Below the pieces are notes generated by a model that ran no database searches, had not been told where the DNA came from, and saw only the letters and a list, made by a program, of their open reading frames with translations. Below are positions 62,348 through 64,000 of a stretch of DNA of 64,000 nt, one piece after another. Origin of the DNA: Pseudomonas sp. R76 (lineage in GTDB: Bacteria; Pseudomonadota; Gammaproteobacteria; Pseudomonadales; Pseudomonadaceae); the NCBI RefSeq assembly GCF_009834565.1, contig NZ_CP019428.1, positions 930,001-994,000 of the forward strand, in the 5' to 3' direction. The position numbers and the translations under genes were made by a program. Numbering within the stretch: the first letter of the stretch is position 1; every line of letters starts with the position of its first letter.

Positions 62348-64000
62348 ATGCCTTCTCTTGTGCCAAGGACTCGGCTACTGCTGGGCGTCTGCCTGCTGAC
62401 TTGCTTCGCGCTGAACAGCGCGGCGGCTGCTCCGACGCCTGGCGATCAGGATTTGATCCGCGACCGGCAAAACCGTCTGTTGGAAGAACAACAGCGACGC
62501 CTTGAAGAACTCAAAGACCTGCCCGGCGAAGCGGCAAAACCCGTCGTCCCCACCACCCCGGTGGATGCTCGTTGCTTCCCCATCCAAGACATTGAGTTCA
62601 AGGGCGCCGATAGCCTGCCCGCCTCTGACCGCGAGCGCTTGCTCAAGCCTTATATCGGCCAGTGCCTGGGCGTGTCTCAGCTTAATGAACTGCTCAAGGC
62701 CATTACCGACTACTACATCGACAAAGGCCTGGTGACCAGCCGCGCTTACTTGCCGCAACAGGACCTGTCCAAAGGTCATCTGCAAGTGTTAGTGGTGGAG
62801 GGCAAACTTGAAAATTTGAAAGGCGCCGACAACAGCAAACTGTCAGAGCGCGAACTGGCGATGGCCTTCCCGGGTAAAAATGGCGACTTGCTGAACTTGC
62901 GCGAAATCGAGCAGGCCATCGATCAGCTCAATCGTTTGCCATCAAACCAGGCGCAAATGGAACTGGCGCCAGGCGATGCCGTTGGTGGTAGTTCGGTACT
63001 GGTGAAAAACAACCCGCAAAAGCCTTGGCGCGCGAGCCTGTCGCGCAATAACGACGGGCAAAAAAGCACCGGCGAACAGCAGTGGGGCACAGGCCTTGAG
63101 TGGGACAACCCGCTCGGCCTCGCTGATCAATTGATTCTGCGCGGTGGCCACGACGCCATCAGCGACCACCAGAAGACCTCGAAAAACGCGATGTTCTACT
63201 ACAACCTGCCATGGGGTTGGTGGAACTTCAGCTACAGCTACAACCAGAGTGATTACCGCTCGGTCGCGCAGGGCGACGGCTTTGATTTCAAACAAAGCGG
63301 TGACAGCCAAAACCATCAGTTGCGTGCCGAGCGTGTGATTCACCGCGATGCGCTGAGCAAGACCTCGATCAACGTCGGGCTGTCGCATCTGCGCACGAAC
63401 AACTACATCGAAGACAGCCGCCTGGCTGTCAGCAGCAATCGACTCAGCGAATTGCAACTTGGGATTAACCACGGTCGCCGGATAGGCAGCGCCTACGTCA
63501 ACATCGATCTTGGCGTGCAGAACGGCATCGGCGCCTTCGATTCCCAGCGCAACGATCAGCACCGTGATCGCTTCGGCAACCTCACCGCCACCCCGGACTA
63601 CCGCAAATACACCGCCACCATCAGTTACCTGCAACCGTTCACGTTGTGGGGCGAGTCGTTCAGCTTTACCAGCCTGGCCACCGGGCAGCGCAGTGAAGAC
63701 GTGCTGTTCAGCCCGCAACGCATGAGCCTCGGCGGTTCGTCCTCGATACGCGGTTTCAAGGACCAGCAACTGACTGGCGACAGCGGCGGCTACTGGCGCA
63801 ACGACCTGCGCTGGTCGCGCCCGGTGGCCTGGGGTTGGATGCGCCCGGTGTTCGCGGAATACGGCGCCAGCGTCGGTTACGACCAAGGCGTGATTCGCAA
63901 TGATCGCTACAACGGCGAAGTGCACGGGCGGGTCTCGAGTAATTCGTTGGAGCTGTTTGCCCGTGGCCAATACGTCAGCACCAGCGTGACCTTTGCCCAC
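62348..64000 (+). CDS. Two-partner secretion outer-membrane transporter (TpsB, ShlB/FhaC/HecB family), 3' end outside window
   Basis: 551 codons open to the last base. Signal peptide (LLLGVCLLTCFALNSAAAA), an N-terminal plug helix/linker rich in Gln/Glu/Arg (RDRQNRLLEEQQRRLEELKD), POTRA domains (about 75-220; FPIQDIEFKGADSLPASDR, KGLVTSRAYLPQQDL) and a 16-strand barrel with the family's LGGSSSIRGFKDQQLTGD (VRGF-type motif in the L6 loop, about 460). It exports a large TpsA exoprotein whose gene is expected downstream. P. aeruginosa also carries a TPS pair (lepA/lepB) next to clpB and these tRNAs, so this may be the core right flank of the island. Confidence 0.9.
   Translation, partial: MPSLVPRTRLLLGVCLLTCFALNSAAAAPTPGDQDLIRDRQNRLLEEQQRRLEELKDLPGEAAKPVVPTTPVDARCFPIQDIEFKGADSLPASDRERLLKPYIGQCLGVSQLNELLKAITDYYIDKGLVTSRAYLPQQDLSKGHLQVLVVEGKLENLKGADNSKLSERELAMAFPGKNGDLLNLREIEQAIDQLNRLPSNQAQMELAPGDAVGGSSVLVKNNPQKPWRASLSRNNDGQKSTGEQQWGTGLEWDNPLGLADQLILRGGHDAISDHQKTSKNAMFYYNLPWGWWNFSYSYNQSDYRSVAQGDGFDFKQSGDSQNHQLRAERVIHRDALSKTSINVGLSHLRTNNYIEDSRLAVSSNRLSELQLGINHGRRIGSAYVNIDLGVQNGIGAFDSQRNDQHRDRFGNLTATPDYRKYTATISYLQPFTLWGESFSFTSLATGQRSEDVLFSPQRMSLGGSSSIRGFKDQQLTGDSGGYWRNDLRWSRPVAWGWMRPVFAEYGASVGYDQGVIRNDRYNGEVHGRVSSNSLELFARGQYVSTSVTFAH

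Noticed and set aside
62942..64000. Long minus-strand frame at the right end of the window
   Set aside because: Opposite a TpsB barrel with clear POTRA and LGGSSSIRGF features.

Overview
The window is chromosomal DNA of a Pseudomonas, most likely of the P. fluorescens group. The grounds are the hemA-prfA-prmC-moeB-murI and ribF-ileS-lspA-fkpB-ispH gene orders, a PP0621-type protein, Pseudomonas-type REP inverted repeats, a cysD-cysNC fusion, and ICE genes of the PFL_4709/4710/4711 families first named in P. protegens Pf-5.

Region 1 (1-5.6 kb) is the housekeeping operon hemA (5' end cut by the window), prfA, prmC, moeB, murI, followed by a PagL-type lipid A deacylase and a small Fe-S-type cysteine-cluster protein. 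Region 2 (5.6-17.4 kb) looks like a light / photo-oxidative stress regulon. Nine tightly packed minus-strand genes run from a TudS-DUF1722 protein (RudS-like tRNA 4-thiouridine eraser) through a LitR-like MerR regulator without a B12-binding motif, a photolyase, an NTF2-like protein, an SDR, an FAD oxidoreductase, a DUF1365 protein and a cyclopropane/methyl-branching fatty-acid synthase to a DUF2878 membrane protein. Upstream lies a renalase-like flavoprotein with a Trp-rich small protein, and divergently a TIGR01777 epimerase with hemH. Three sites of identical geometry (TACAA-N10-TTGTA or near) sit in the two promoter regions and probably bind the MerR protein.

Region 3 (17.4-48 kb) is mostly core genome: a metal/siderophore TonB receptor with a DUF4198 partner, the periplasmic protease algW, a NIF3 protein, cysD-cysNC, an acyltransferase and pta (no ackA), slyD, rpsT, murJ, ribF-ileS-lspA-fkpB-ispH, a minor-pilin cluster (fimT, pilV, pilW, pilX, pilE, with no pilY1), thiO, bamD, rluD, pgeF and clpB with a sigma-32 promoter. 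REP elements lie between many of these units.

Region 4 (48.2-62.3 kb) is accessory DNA at a tRNA-Asn/Pro/Lys cluster beside clpB, the locus used by PAPI-1/pKLC102 islands in P. aeruginosa. An additional tRNA-Pro copy is followed by a tyrosine integrase overlapping a MobH relaxase, then DUF3742, TraG-N and the PFL_4711, PFL_4710 and PFL_4709 conjugation proteins: one end of an ICE. Next comes a LexA-controlled rulA (umuD-like) and a rulB (umuC-like) cut off after 87 codons by an element carrying two overlapping tyrosine recombinases (Tn554 TnpA/TnpB-like; matching the integron-like elements reported in rulB). The 3' part of rulB and the rest of the ICE are not seen. Region 5 (62.3-64 kb) is a two-partner-secretion TpsB transporter that runs off the window.

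All functional calls are made by reading the translated sequence and recalling families; no database search was run.
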